Below are positions 35,399 to 43,834 of a stretch of 64,000 bases of DNA, piece after piece (within the stretch, counting starts at the first letter, position 1; each line of letters opens with the position of its first letter). This DNA is from FEN-1219 sp036563665. Its GTDB lineage: Bacteria > Pseudomonadota > Gammaproteobacteria > Steroidobacterales > Rariloculaceae. The position numbers were made by a program, and so were the translations under genes. The notes under the pieces were generated by a model, which ran no database searches, was not told the origin of the DNA, and saw only the letters and a program-made list of their open reading frames with translations. The DNA is taken from NCBI GenBank assembly GCA_036563665.1, contig DATCLY010000014.1, forward strand, positions 1 through 64,000, read 5' to 3'.

Positions 35399-35923
35399 AT
35401 GAAGACCACGCCGTCGCTCACGATCCGCCGCGGCACGCCCGACGACGCGAAAGCGCTCGCGGAGCTCGCCGTGGTCACGTTCAAGGACGCCTTCGGCCAC
35501 CTCTACGCGCCGGAGGATCTCGACGACTTCCTCGCGACGAAGCTCACGCCGCTCACGTATCTCAGGCTGTTGCGCGACGCGGCTTGCGGCGTGTGGATCG
35601 CGGCGGACGACGAGCGCTTCGTCGGCTTCTGCACCGCCGGCCCGTGCCAGTTGCCCGTGGAGGCCCTCGAGGCGCGCGCCGGAGAGATACGACAGCTCTA
35701 CGTGCGCCGCACCGCGCAAGGGTCGGGGATCGGCACGCGTCTGCTCCGCCGCGCGCTCGACTGGCTGGAAGAGCAGGGTCGCCGGCCCGTGTACGTGGGC
35801 GTGTGGAGCGGCAACCACGGCGCGCAGCGGCTGTACGCGCGGCACGGCTTCGAGAAAGTGGGCGAGTACGGTTACCGCGTCGGGACCACGGTGGACCGCG
35901 AGCTCATCATGCGGCGGGCATGA
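35399..35923 (+). CDS. GNAT family N-acetyltransferase
   Basis: A 174-residue acetyltransferase: SLTIRRGTPDDAKALAELAV at the N-terminus, EIRQLYVRRTAQGSGIGTRL (motif A, acetyl-CoA pyrophosphate loop Q-x-x-G-x-G, ~residues 97-116) and YVGVWSGNHGAQRLYARHGF (motif B). This is the RimI-like small GNAT layout. The acceptor is unknown. It runs convergently toward the MFS gene. Confidence 0.9.
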   Translation: MKTTPSLTIRRGTPDDAKALAELAVVTFKDAFGHLYAPEDLDDFLATKLTPLTYLRLLRDAACGVWIAADDERFVGFCTAGPCQLPVEALEARAGEIRQLYVRRTAQGSGIGTRLLRRALDWLEEQGRRPVYVGVWSGNHGAQRLYARHGFEKVGEYGYRVGTTVDRELIMRRA

Positions 35924-35953
35924 GGGCCCGCGGTCGTCTGCGACTGACGGCGG

Positions 35954-37339
35954 TCAGGAGCGCGCCGCGGCTTCGGCCGGCACCACCCCGGCCGCCGTGC
36001 CCTGCAGCGCCTGCGGCTCGCTCGCCGCCATGTCCACGTCGCGCGTCTCGGGGCCGAGCGCGGCGCCCACGAAGATCAGCAAGCCGGCGATCACGAGCAG
36101 CGGCAGCGGCGTGAGCTCGAGCGGCATCACCGTGGCGAGCCCCGCCTGATAGAAGGCGTAGAACGCGGGGATGACGACGGCCAGGCTGTAGCCGATGCCG
36201 TAGCCCGAGGCGCGGATGCCCACGTGGAACCGCTCGTTGATGTACGTGGTGACCACGCCCCACACGGACAGCACGAAGAGGTTCACGAGGATCGTGAGCA
36301 GCACGATTGCTGCGAGGCCCGTGACCACGCGCGCGACGATGACCCAGTAGAGCAGCGGCGCCAGCGTGGCCATGACGGCGCCCGCCCAGAGGAAGAACGG
36401 CCGTCGGCCGATGCGCTGGCTCAGCACCCCCGCCGCCACGTACCCGAGCGCGAGCACGGCGTACGACACGATGAGCACGAAGGTCACCTGCGTGGCGGTG
36501 AGCCCCACGGGATCCGCGAGCAGGCGCGGCAGCACGGCGGAGGCCATGTTGAGGCCGAGCCACACGCCGGTCATCAATATGAACACTTGCAGGAAGTTGC
36601 GCAGGTTCTGCCCCCGGAAGAGCTCGAGCAGCGGCGCCTCGGCCTTCGGCGCCTGCTCCCAGGCCACCGATTCCTTCACCTCGCGCGCGTACCAGAACAC
36701 GAAAGCGAACGCGAGCAGACCGCCGATCACGAACGGGATGCGCCACCCCCATTGCACGTAGGGCGAATCGAGACCGTCCGCCGGCAGCACGGCCAGCAGC
36801 CCGAACGTGAGCAGCGCGATGGCGCAGTACGCGAGCGGATAGCCGGTCATGATGAAGGCGCCGAAGAGCCCCCGTTTGCTCTTCGGGCTGTACTCGAGCG
36901 CGAGCGGCGTGGCGCTCGTGTACTCGCCGCCGAGGAAGATGCCGTCCACGAACCGCAGCACCACCAGGAGCACGATGGCGGTGAGCCCCAGCGTCTGGTA
37001 GCCGGGCAGAGCGGCGATCAGCAGCGTGGTCACGCCGAAGCCGGTGACGGCGATGATCGTGCCGCGGCGGCGCCCGATCTTGTCGCCGATGTGGCCGAAC
37101 ACGAACGCGCCGAGCGGCCGGCCGACCAGCGTGGCCGCGAAGATCATGGCGCTGATGATGGCCGCCGTGCCGGGCGACACGTCCGTCGCCTGGAAATACG
37201 CCGCGGCGGGCGCGAGCGCCACCACCGGCAGGTAGATGTCGAACATGTCGACGAAGAAGCCGACCCACGCGCCGATCAGGGCCTTGCGGCCCTCGGGCGG
37301 CATGGTCTCGGCGCTCGCGTCCCCCACGGTCGTCGTCAT
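35954..37339 (-). CDS. MFS transporter, metabolite:H+ symporter (MHS) type
   Basis: A 461-residue transporter with 12 membrane helices. The loop 2-3 motif GRPLGAFVFGHIGDKIGRRR and the helix-4 segment VLRFVDGIFLGGEYTSATPL are typical of the MHS subfamily (KgtP/ShiA/ProP relatives), which import organic acids or osmolytes with protons. Asp/Glu in helix 1 (FFVDMFDIY) fits proton coupling. The start at 37339 (MTTTVGD) is chosen; the frame stays open upstream. Substrate unknown. Confidence 0.9.
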   Translation of the reverse strand: MTTTVGDASAETMPPEGRKALIGAWVGFFVDMFDIYLPVVALAPAAAYFQATDVSPGTAAIISAMIFAATLVGRPLGAFVFGHIGDKIGRRRGTIIAVTGFGVTTLLIAALPGYQTLGLTAIVLLVVLRFVDGIFLGGEYTSATPLALEYSPKSKRGLFGAFIMTGYPLAYCAIALLTFGLLAVLPADGLDSPYVQWGWRIPFVIGGLLAFAFVFWYAREVKESVAWEQAPKAEAPLLELFRGQNLRNFLQVFILMTGVWLGLNMASAVLPRLLADPVGLTATQVTFVLIVSYAVLALGYVAAGVLSQRIGRRPFFLWAGAVMATLAPLLYWVIVARVVTGLAAIVLLTILVNLFVLSVWGVVTTYINERFHVGIRASGYGIGYSLAVVIPAFYAFYQAGLATVMPLELTPLPLLVIAGLLIFVGAALGPETRDVDMAASEPQALQGTAAGVVPAEAAARS

Positions 37340-37472
37340 GGACGCCAAATATACCCGCCCGGCGGGACCCGCCGCACGTGCGAGGCGCCCATCCTGCACG
37401 GCGGGCCACCGCGGCCGCGCTTAACGCAGCCGGCGGCGGGCGCTACGATACCCCGGCGACAAGGAGGCATCG

Positions 37473-38495
37473 ATGAGCAACGACGTCGTGCTGAGCGCCC
37501 AGCCGCTCGCCTTCCCGTGGCCCGGGACGGACCCGTTCCTGTTCTGCGCCTATCACAACGACCGCTATCCGGCGGGCAACGAGCGCCTGGGGCCCGCGGC
37601 GTCGCTGGCCGGCCGCCAGATCGGCCACGACTTCGAGGGCAAGGACGGCTGGCGCATGTATCACGGCGACGTCGTGCCGGGCTTCCCGCGCCACCCGCAC
37701 CGCGGCTTCGAGACGGTGACGATCATGCGCCGCGGCTACGTGGACCATTCGGACTCGCTCGGCGCCACGGCGCGCTTCGGGCCGGGCGACGTGCAGTGGA
37801 TCACGGCCGGCAGGGGCATCGTGCACGCCGAGATGTTCCCGCTGCTCGAGCGCGACAAGCCGAACCCGCTCGAGCTCTTCCAAATCTGGCTGAACCTGCC
37901 GAGCCGCGACAAGATGGCGGAGCCCTACTTCGCCATGCTGTGGGACGAGGTGGTGCCGAAGCACGTGGCGCGGGACGACGAAGGGCGCGAGACCGTGATC
38001 ACGCTCGCCGCGGGCAGCCTCGGCGACGCCCGGGCGCCCGCGCCGCCCCCGAACTCGTGGGCCGCGCGGCCGGAAGCCGAGGTGGCCATCTGGACGATCA
38101 AGATGGCGCCGCACGCGCGGTTCACGCTGCCGGCCGCCTCGCCCGGCCTCAACCGGTCGCTCTACTACTTCCGCGGCGAGGGGCTCACGGCCGGCGGGCG
38201 CACCTGGCCCGTCAACACGCTGCTGCGGCTGCGGTCGGAGGCGAACGCCCTGCTCGAGAACGGCCCGGCCGAGAGCGAGATCCTGATGCTGCAGGGCCGG
38301 CCCATCGGCGAGCCGGTGGTGCAGTACGGGCCGTTCGTCATGAACTCGCCCCAGGAGATCCAGCAGGCGTTCTACGACTACCAGCGCACGCAGTTCGGCG
38401 GCTGGCCGTGGCCGGCGGACGACCACGTGCTGCCCCGCGACGCCGGCCGCCACGCACGCTACATCGACGGCCGGGTAGAGCACGCGGGCGCGTAA
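37473..38495 (+). CDS. pirin family protein
   Basis: A 340-residue bicupin. The N-terminal cupin has the iron-site residues in PRHPHRGFETVTIMRRG (~residues 71-87) and the second half of the site in WITAGRGIVHAEMFP (~110-124), as in pirins and quercetinase-like YhaK/YhhW. The C-terminal cupin includes LYYFRGEGLTAGG and QGRPIGEPVVQYGPFVMNS. Pirins are iron-binding proteins; some oxidise flavonols and others regulate. Starts 31 bases downstream of the intergenic GATACC stretch; divergent from the MFS gene. Confidence 0.93.
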   Translation: MSNDVVLSAQPLAFPWPGTDPFLFCAYHNDRYPAGNERLGPAASLAGRQIGHDFEGKDGWRMYHGDVVPGFPRHPHRGFETVTIMRRGYVDHSDSLGATARFGPGDVQWITAGRGIVHAEMFPLLERDKPNPLELFQIWLNLPSRDKMAEPYFAMLWDEVVPKHVARDDEGRETVITLAAGSLGDARAPAPPPNSWAARPEAEVAIWTIKMAPHARFTLPAASPGLNRSLYYFRGEGLTAGGRTWPVNTLLRLRSEANALLENGPAESEILMLQGRPIGEPVVQYGPFVMNSPQEIQQAFYDYQRTQFGGWPWPADDHVLPRDAGRHARYIDGRVEHAGA

Positions 38496-38511
38496 GCGCC
38501 GCCTCTTTGCT

Positions 38512-38583
38512 GTGGGAGCGGCTTTCCAGCCGCGATTCTTCCCGGCGTCAAACGAAGAGTCGCGGCTGGAAAGCCGCTCCCAC
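38512..38583. repeat. REP-like inverted repeat, copy 1
   Basis: Perfect 24-base arms, 38512-38535 and 38560-38583, each with the core TGGGAGCGGCTTTCCAGCC, around a 24-base loop; pairing extends a few bases into the loop with one mismatch (ATTCTT/AAGAGT). It lies between the convergent pirin and HupE genes, the classical position of REP elements. Other copies are at 42289-42547 and 46707-46779. Confidence 0.9.
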
Positions 38584-38613
38584 CTGGAGATTCGGCGCTT
38601 CCGCGACCCGCCG

Positions 38614-39615
38614 CTACCAGATGGCGGCGGTGCGCTCCATCGTCCAGAACGCCGCCACCGTGCCGATGCCGTAGGCCACGGCGCGCGGCCACCACGCGGG
38701 CGCGGGCAGCCGCGCCCGCCGCAGCACCACACCCAACGCGAGCACAGCGGCGATGAACACGAGCTGCCCGAGCTCGACGCCCACGTTGAAGAACAGCAGC
38801 GCGAGCGGCACGGATTCCTGCGGCATGCCGATCTCCGACAACGCGCCGGCGAAGCCGAAGCCGTGCAGCAGGCCGAAGGAGAACGCTACGATCCACGGGA
38901 AGCGCGCGGTCAAGTCCGCGCCGCGCGGCGCCGCGCCGTCGTCGCGCCGCGCGAGCTCCGAGGCGAGGAACAGGATGCTGAGCGCGATCGTGGCCTCCAC
39001 CGCGGCCTGCGGCATGCGCACGAAGCCGAGCGTGGCGGCGCCGAGCGTGATGCTGTGAGCCGCGGTGAACGCGGTCACCGTCACCACCAGCCGGCGCACG
39101 CCCCGCACGAGCAGCAGCAACGCGAGCACGAACAGCAGGTGGTCGATGCCGAGCAGGATGTGCTCCACGCCGAGCACGAGGTAAGTGCGCATCACGTTCC
39201 CCGCGCCCTGCCGCGCGGCGATCACGGTGGACGGCGCATCCGGCGTGAGGCGCGCCGTGTACGACGAGCCGTCGAGGTAGCCCACGCGAAGCAGCACGTC
39301 GGTCTGCGTCGAGGGCAGGCCCGCCACCTCGAACGGCACGCCGTCGAGGCCGTCGGGACAGGCGAGCTCGCCGAGCTGCACGCGCGCGTCGGCGATGTCG
39401 TACGTGCGCACGGCGCCGTTCAGCGTGCAGCCCTCCGGGATACGCGGCTCGAGCGCCGCCGCGAGGCCCCCCGAGATCGACACCTTCCATTGCACGGCGA
39501 ACACGCCGGGCTCGCTCTCGGTGAGGCCGAAGAACGCCGGGCTCAGGCGATGGGCCGCCGCCGGGGCGGCGCCGAGCAGCGCGGCGAGGACGATCAGCGC
39601 CGCCCGGGCCGTCAC
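38614..39615 (-). CDS. HupE/UreJ family membrane protein
   Basis: A 333-residue protein: signal peptide (LIVLAALLGAAPAAAH), an extracytoplasmic beta domain (~residues 22-175), then six or so membrane helices with the family motif GVEHILLGIDHLLFVLALLL and a second His site FSFGLLHGFGFAGALSEIG. HupE/UreJ relatives are nickel or cobalt permeases, and the repeated His in helices fits metal transport. The start is a GTG overlapping the stop of the upstream parvulin gene (GTGA), so the two are translationally coupled. Confidence 0.88.
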   Translation of the reverse strand: MTARAALIVLAALLGAAPAAAHRLSPAFFGLTESEPGVFAVQWKVSISGGLAAALEPRIPEGCTLNGAVRTYDIADARVQLGELACPDGLDGVPFEVAGLPSTQTDVLLRVGYLDGSSYTARLTPDAPSTVIAARQGAGNVMRTYLVLGVEHILLGIDHLLFVLALLLLVRGVRRLVVTVTAFTAAHSITLGAATLGFVRMPQAAVEATIALSILFLASELARRDDGAAPRGADLTARFPWIVAFSFGLLHGFGFAGALSEIGMPQESVPLALLFFNVGVELGQLVFIAAVLALGVVLRRARLPAPAWWPRAVAYGIGTVAAFWTMERTAAIW

Positions 39616-40469
39616 TCCGTCTCCTGCCGCCCGCCGAGATCCTCGGGCCACTCGATCACGACGTCGTAGCGCGCCCGCATGCGCGCGTACTCCTCGGCGT
39701 TCGCGCGCTCGCGGCGGTCCGCGGCGAAGGTCTCGGCCACCTCCGCGCGGATTTCCTCGTACGGCGGGATGCGCGAGGCGGTCCGCTCGTGCACGCGCGC
39801 CACGTGCAGCCCGAAGTCCGAGGCGAACGGACCGACCCATTGGCCCGGCTCCGCGGCAAACAGCGCGTCCGTCATCGCCTCGCCGAACAGCACCCTCACC
39901 TGCTCGCGGGGCGCCGCGTCGTAGCGGTCGCGCAGCGGCGTGCGGTCCCCCACGCTCGCCGGGTCCGCGCCGCCGCGCAGCGCCTCGAGCGCCGCTTCGA
40001 CATCCCCCTGCAGCGCGTCCCCGCGCGTGGACGGGCTGAAGTAACGCTGCTCGAAGGTGACGGCCTCCGGCCGCCGGAAGCGCTCGGGCGATGCCTCGTA
40101 GAACGCGCGCAGCTCCTCCTCCGTGGCGGGCTCCGGATCGGCGAGGTCGGTGGTGAGGTACTGCATCTTCTCCACGAGCCGCCGGCGGACCTCGTCGTCG
40201 TTCTCGTCGAGGCCCAAGGCCAGCGCCTCGCGGTAGTACACCTCCTCGCGGATGGTGGGCTCGATGAGCTCCTCGAGCTCCTCCGCCGTGGGCGGACGGC
40301 CGTTCAGCAGCGTGGCGGCCTGCCGCACCTGCTCCACTTGCTCGGCGGTGATGACGATGGGCTCGCCGCCGCCGACCGACGGCACCTCGCCCCGCCACGC
40401 GGAGAGCGCGAACAGCAACGCCCCCAGCACGAGGAAGTGCACGAGCGGATCCTTGAGGAGCTTCGGCAT
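39612..40469 (-). CDS. peptidyl-prolyl cis-trans isomerase (parvulin/SurA-like)
   Basis: A 285-residue membrane-anchored periplasmic chaperone. One N-terminal helix (FLVLGALLFALSAW) is followed by a SurA-N-like helical region (IREEVYYREALALGLDENDD, RRRLVEKMQYL) and a PpiC-type domain ending EPGQWVGPFASDFGLHVARV. Such proteins isomerise prolyl bonds and assist folding of exported proteins. It is the first gene of an operon with HupE, an arrangement also seen in other gammaproteobacteria, where it presumably helps HupE's extracytoplasmic domain fold. Confidence 0.85.
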   Translation of the reverse strand: MPKLLKDPLVHFLVLGALLFALSAWRGEVPSVGGGEPIVITAEQVEQVRQAATLLNGRPPTAEELEELIEPTIREEVYYREALALGLDENDDEVRRRLVEKMQYLTTDLADPEPATEEELRAFYEASPERFRRPEAVTFEQRYFSPSTRGDALQGDVEAALEALRGGADPASVGDRTPLRDRYDAAPREQVRVLFGEAMTDALFAAEPGQWVGPFASDFGLHVARVHERTASRIPPYEEIRAEVAETFAADRRERANAEEYARMRARYDVVIEWPEDLGGRQETE

Positions 40470-40559
40470 GAAACCGGCCGCTTGCAGATGCCGGGGCCAT
40501 TATAGAGAGCGGCCACGGCCGTTTCCCCCGGCCGGCCACGACGCCCGCAGCGACGCCGC

Positions 40560-40636
40560 AAAAAAGTCGCGGCCGGGACGCGCGCCTACTCGGGGGGGAG
40601 GGGGGGCGAGTAGACGCGGCGTCCCGGCGCGCGCGT
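40560..40636 (-). terminator. intrinsic terminator with G/C-run loop after Do protease
   Basis: Downstream of the protease stop on the minus strand, a long stem (CCGGGACG...CTACTCG with CGAGTAG...CGTCCCGG) closes a loop that on the plus strand is G7-A-G7 (40593-40607). The minus strand ends in seven T (40566-40560), seven bases past the stem. It is a good terminator for the protease. The loop could also form a G-quadruplex on the plus strand. Confidence 0.6.
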
Positions 40637-40644
40637 TGCTCAGA

Positions 40645-42132
40645 TCACGAGAAGCTCAGAGCGACGAAGCGCTGCACGTCGCCGCGGCGCACGAGGAGCA
40701 GCGCGTTCTGGTTCCGCTGCCGCGCCTCGTTCAGGGCGCGCACGGCATCATTGACCGAGTTGACGTCCGTTTGGTTCACTGCCGTGATCACGTCGCCGGG
40801 ACGGATGCCCTTCTCGGCCGCGGGGCTGCCCGGCGCCACGCGCGCCACGAGCGCCCCGTCCACGCCCTCCGGGAGACCCAGCTGGGCGCGGTCCTGATCG
40901 GTCAGGCCGCGAAGGGTCAGACCGAGCTCGCCGGGCGCGCCGTCCCGGGCCGGGCCGGCCGCGCTGGCGACGGTCGTGTCCTCCACGGCCTGGTTACCGA
41001 GCTCGACGGAGAGCTGCTTCGACTGACCCTGCCGCCACACGGTGATCGACACTTTCTCGCCGGGCTTCGCTTCCCCGACCATGCGGCTCAGCGTGCGCGA
41101 CGAGTCCACGGGCTGGCCGTCGAAGCGGGTGATGACGTCGCCCGCCTGGACGCCCGCCCGCGAGGCCGGGCTGTCTTCCATGACGTCCGCCACGAGGGCG
41201 CCGTCCGTGCCGTCGAGGCCGAGCGTCTCGGCGAGCTCCTCGTCGAGGTCCTGGATGTTCACGCCGAGCCAGCCGCGCTCGACGGTGCCGCCTTCCTTCA
41301 GCTGCTCGATGACGCTGCGCGCCTGGTTCGCGGGGATGGCGAAGCCGATGCCGATGTTGCCGCCGTTCGGCGTGAAGATGGCCGTGTTCACGCCGATCAC
41401 CTCGCCGGCCGTGTTGAACACGGGGCCGCCGGAGTTGCCGCTGTTGATCGGCGCATCGATCTGCATGTAGTCGTCGTACGGGCCCGACCGGATGTCGCGG
41501 CCGCGGGCCGAGATGATGCCCGCCGTCGCGGTGCCCCCGAGCCCGAACGGGTTGCCGATGGCGATGACCCAGTCGCCCACGCGGGCGCGGTCGGAGTCAC
41601 CGAAGCGCACGTACGGCAAGTCGTCGCCCTCGATCTTCAGCAGCGCGAGGTCCGTCTTCGGGTCGCGCCCCACGAGCGTCGCGTCGAACTTCTTGCCGTC
41701 CTGGAGCGTCACGACGATCTCGGTGGCGTCTTCCACCACGTGGTTGTTCGTGACGACGTGGCCCTCCTCGTCGATGATGAAGCCCGAGCCCAGGCCCTCC
41801 AGGCGGCGCTCGAACGGCGCTCCGGGCGGGAACGGGAAACCGAAGAAGCGCCCGAAGAACTCGTCGAACGGCGACGGCACGCGCTCGCTGCGGAACTGCG
41901 GGGTCCCGGTCCGCTCCACCTTGGTGACCGCGATGTTCACCACCGCCGGGCTCACGTGCTCGATGATGTCCGCGAACGACACTTGCGGCCCCGGAAGAAC
42001 GCTTTCCGCCGCGTTCTGCGCCCGCGTGTCCGGGGAGAAGTTCGCGACCATCGCGCCGAGGCCCACGGCCGCCCCGGCCACGAAACCGGCGAACCAGCGC
42101 GCTCGCCGGCCCTTGGAAACGTCGGTGACCAT
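40645..42132 (-). CDS. Do family (DegP/DegQ-type) periplasmic serine protease
   Basis: A 495-residue HtrA protease. After a signal anchor (FAGFVAGAAVGLGAMV) the trypsin-like domain carries His in VVTNNHVVED, Asp in PKTDLALLKI and Ser in NSGNSGGPVF. Two PDZ domains follow (GWLGVNIQDLDEELAETLGL and GELGLTLRGLTDQDRAQLGL). It degrades or refolds damaged envelope proteins. The LA loop is short, more like DegQ than DegP. The start at 42132 (MVTDVSKG) follows GGAGGACCGTCAC. The gene is followed by a terminator hairpin. Confidence 0.95.
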   Translation of the reverse strand: MVTDVSKGRRARWFAGFVAGAAVGLGAMVANFSPDTRAQNAAESVLPGPQVSFADIIEHVSPAVVNIAVTKVERTGTPQFRSERVPSPFDEFFGRFFGFPFPPGAPFERRLEGLGSGFIIDEEGHVVTNNHVVEDATEIVVTLQDGKKFDATLVGRDPKTDLALLKIEGDDLPYVRFGDSDRARVGDWVIAIGNPFGLGGTATAGIISARGRDIRSGPYDDYMQIDAPINSGNSGGPVFNTAGEVIGVNTAIFTPNGGNIGIGFAIPANQARSVIEQLKEGGTVERGWLGVNIQDLDEELAETLGLDGTDGALVADVMEDSPASRAGVQAGDVITRFDGQPVDSSRTLSRMVGEAKPGEKVSITVWRQGQSKQLSVELGNQAVEDTTVASAAGPARDGAPGELGLTLRGLTDQDRAQLGLPEGVDGALVARVAPGSPAAEKGIRPGDVITAVNQTDVNSVNDAVRALNEARQRNQNALLLVRRGDVQRFVALSFS

Positions 42133-42694
42133 GTGACGGTCCTCCGAAAGGCTTTCGATGCCGCGCAAGATAGCGGCCAGGCCATTACGGTAAGTTGGCC
42201 GTTTCCCTACGATTTCGTCATCTGCCCACGGGAACACCCGCCGCGTTTCGCGATCAAAGGGGCGGAGCCCCGGCCGAGCGCCCGCGCTGGTGGGAGCGGC
42301 TTTCCAGCCGCGCGCCCGCGCCGGTGGGAGCGGCTTTCCAGCCGCGATTCTCCGACGCCGCTCGTGCTCGCGACGGCGCTTCGGGCCCGGCCATGCAGAC
42401 CTCCTTCCAGGACGCTCGCGCGCAGGATGCGCGCGCGCGAGGCTACAGGGACGTATTCACGCCGTTCCTGGAAGGAGGTCTGCATGGCCGGGCCCCTGCG
42501 GTGACGCCCGCGCTCGCGAGAATCGCGGCTGGAAAGCCGCTCCCACCCGGTGACTCTGCGTCGCCGCGGCTTCGCCGGCGGGGCGTCAACCGGCGCTCGG
42601 CAGCGGCCGTTAATGAGCCGTTCAGCGGGCGGCGGGTACGTTACCCCACGTAGCGCGGCGCGGACCGCGCCGGCGCTCGGCAAGGAGGTGGCAC
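42133..42694. other. 562-base divergent intergenic region
   Basis: The gap between the leftward Do protease and the rightward DUF6491 gene has no gene. Its centre (42289-42547) is occupied by the large nested repeat element listed separately. The right flank has short GC-rich sequence and a TACCCCACG stretch before the DUF6491 ribosome site (AAGGAGGTG); the left flank contains the protease promoter, which I could not define convincingly. Confidence 0.6.
42289..42547. repeat. REP-like element with nested second palindrome
   Basis: The outer arms are the family repeat: one solo unit (42289-42312), then a 30-base unit (42323-42352) whose perfect inverse is at 42518-42547. Inside lies a second, unrelated perfect 30-base inverted repeat (42383-42412 and 42466-42495, core CATGCAGACCTCCTTCCAGG). 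Inside that is a third short stem (CTCGCGCGC with GCGCGCGAG, 42414-42441). The unit is ~260 bases, has no transposase and looks like a miniature mobile or structured element between divergent promoters. Confidence 0.9.
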
Positions 42695-43105
42695 ATGCGA
42701 CGTGTGATCGTGGGAACATTGGCGACGCTGGCCCTGGGCCTCGCGTCGCTCGCTCGAGCCGCGACCGACGAGCCGCGCGACGTCGAGCTCGCGCCGGGCG
42801 TGGATCAGCTCGAGCAAGTGGACAGCTTCGTGATGATGACGCGGCCGCACAGCTTCACGCCGATCGACAGGGACACGCTCATCGTGTGGCCCACCGCGTT
42901 CGATCCCTACCTGGTCGAGCTCGCCTTCCCGAGCCACGACCTCGAATGGGCACACGTGATCGGCGTGACGTCGACCGGCAGCCGCGTGTACGCCAAGTTC
43001 GACGCGGTGCAGGTGGGCGGCTTCCGCTATCCGATCGCGGGCATCTACAAGATGACGCGCGAGGAGGCGAAGAGCTTCAAGGACTCTCGACGTAAGACGT
43101 TCTGA
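42695..43105 (+). CDS. DUF6491 family exported protein
   Basis: A 136-residue exported protein (signal LATLALGLASLARA). The mature part has the DUF6491 pattern: VDSFVMMTRPHSFTPIDRDT, LIVWPTAFDPYLVELAFPSH, YAKFDAVQVGGFRYPIAGIY, KMTREEAKSF. AAGGAGGTGG precedes the ATG. The response-regulator gene starts 2 bases after its stop, so all three genes (DUF6491, regulator, kinase) are probably one operon, and this protein may relate to the signal sensed. Confidence 0.8.
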   Translation: MRRVIVGTLATLALGLASLARAATDEPRDVELAPGVDQLEQVDSFVMMTRPHSFTPIDRDTLIVWPTAFDPYLVELAFPSHDLEWAHVIGVTSTGSRVYAKFDAVQVGGFRYPIAGIYKMTREEAKSFKDSRRKTF

Positions 43106-43107
43106 CC

Positions 43108-43788
43108 TTGCGCATTCTGGTAGTCGAGGACGACAAGGACGTCGCCTCTTTCATTCGCAAAGGGCTCGTCCAGGCGGGCTGCAACGTCGACGTTGCCGAC
43201 AACGGCAAGGACGGCTTGCTGCTCGCCACCACGGAGTCCTACGACGCGCTGATCGTGGACCGCATGCTGCCGGGCGTGGACGGCCTCACGCTGATTCGCA
43301 CCCTGCGCGCGTCCGAGAAGCAGACCCCGGTGCTGATCCTCTCCGCGCTCGGCGAGGTGGACGACCGCGTGAAGGGTCTGCGCGCGGGCGGCGACGACTA
43401 CCTCGTGAAGCCGTTCGCGTTCGCGGAGCTCATGGCGCGCATCGAGGCGCTGGTCCGCCGCGCCCGCAGCGGCGCCGAGGGCCCGGTCACCGTGCTGCGC
43501 GTGGGCGACCTCGAGCTCGACCTGCTCAAGCGCGAGGCGCGGCGCGCGGGCGAGAAGATCGAGCTGCAGCCGCGCGAGTTCCAGTTGCTCGAGTTCCTCA
43601 TGCGCCACGCCGGGCAGGTGGTGACGCGCACGATGCTGCTCGAGGGCGTGTGGAACTACCATTTCGACCCGCAGACCAACGTCATCGACGTGCACATCAG
43701 CCGGCTGCGCTCGAAGATCGATCGCGGCTTCGACAAGCCCCTGCTGCACACCGTGCGCGGCGCCGGCTACCGCCTCGACGCCGCCTGA
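43108..43788 (+). CDS. OmpR/PhoB family response regulator
   Basis: A 226-residue two-component regulator. The receiver has the acidic pair EDD, phospho-acceptor Asp51 (DALIVDRMLPG), Thr/Ser in LILSALG and Lys in DDYLVKPFAF; the C-terminal winged helix reads LQPREFQLLEFLMRHAGQVV and DVHISRLRSKIDRG. It starts with a rare TTG, 2 bases after the DUF6491 stop, which probably keeps its level low and coupled. The cognate kinase follows after 46 bases. Confidence 0.95.
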   Translation: MRILVVEDDKDVASFIRKGLVQAGCNVDVADNGKDGLLLATTESYDALIVDRMLPGVDGLTLIRTLRASEKQTPVLILSALGEVDDRVKGLRAGGDDYLVKPFAFAELMARIEALVRRARSGAEGPVTVLRVGDLELDLLKREARRAGEKIELQPREFQLLEFLMRHAGQVVTRTMLLEGVWNYHFDPQTNVIDVHISRLRSKIDRGFDKPLLHTVRGAGYRLDAA

Positions 43789-43834
43789 CCCCCGCCCGCC
43801 CCGGGGCGGCGGGTTTGAACGATAATTTCAGTCG

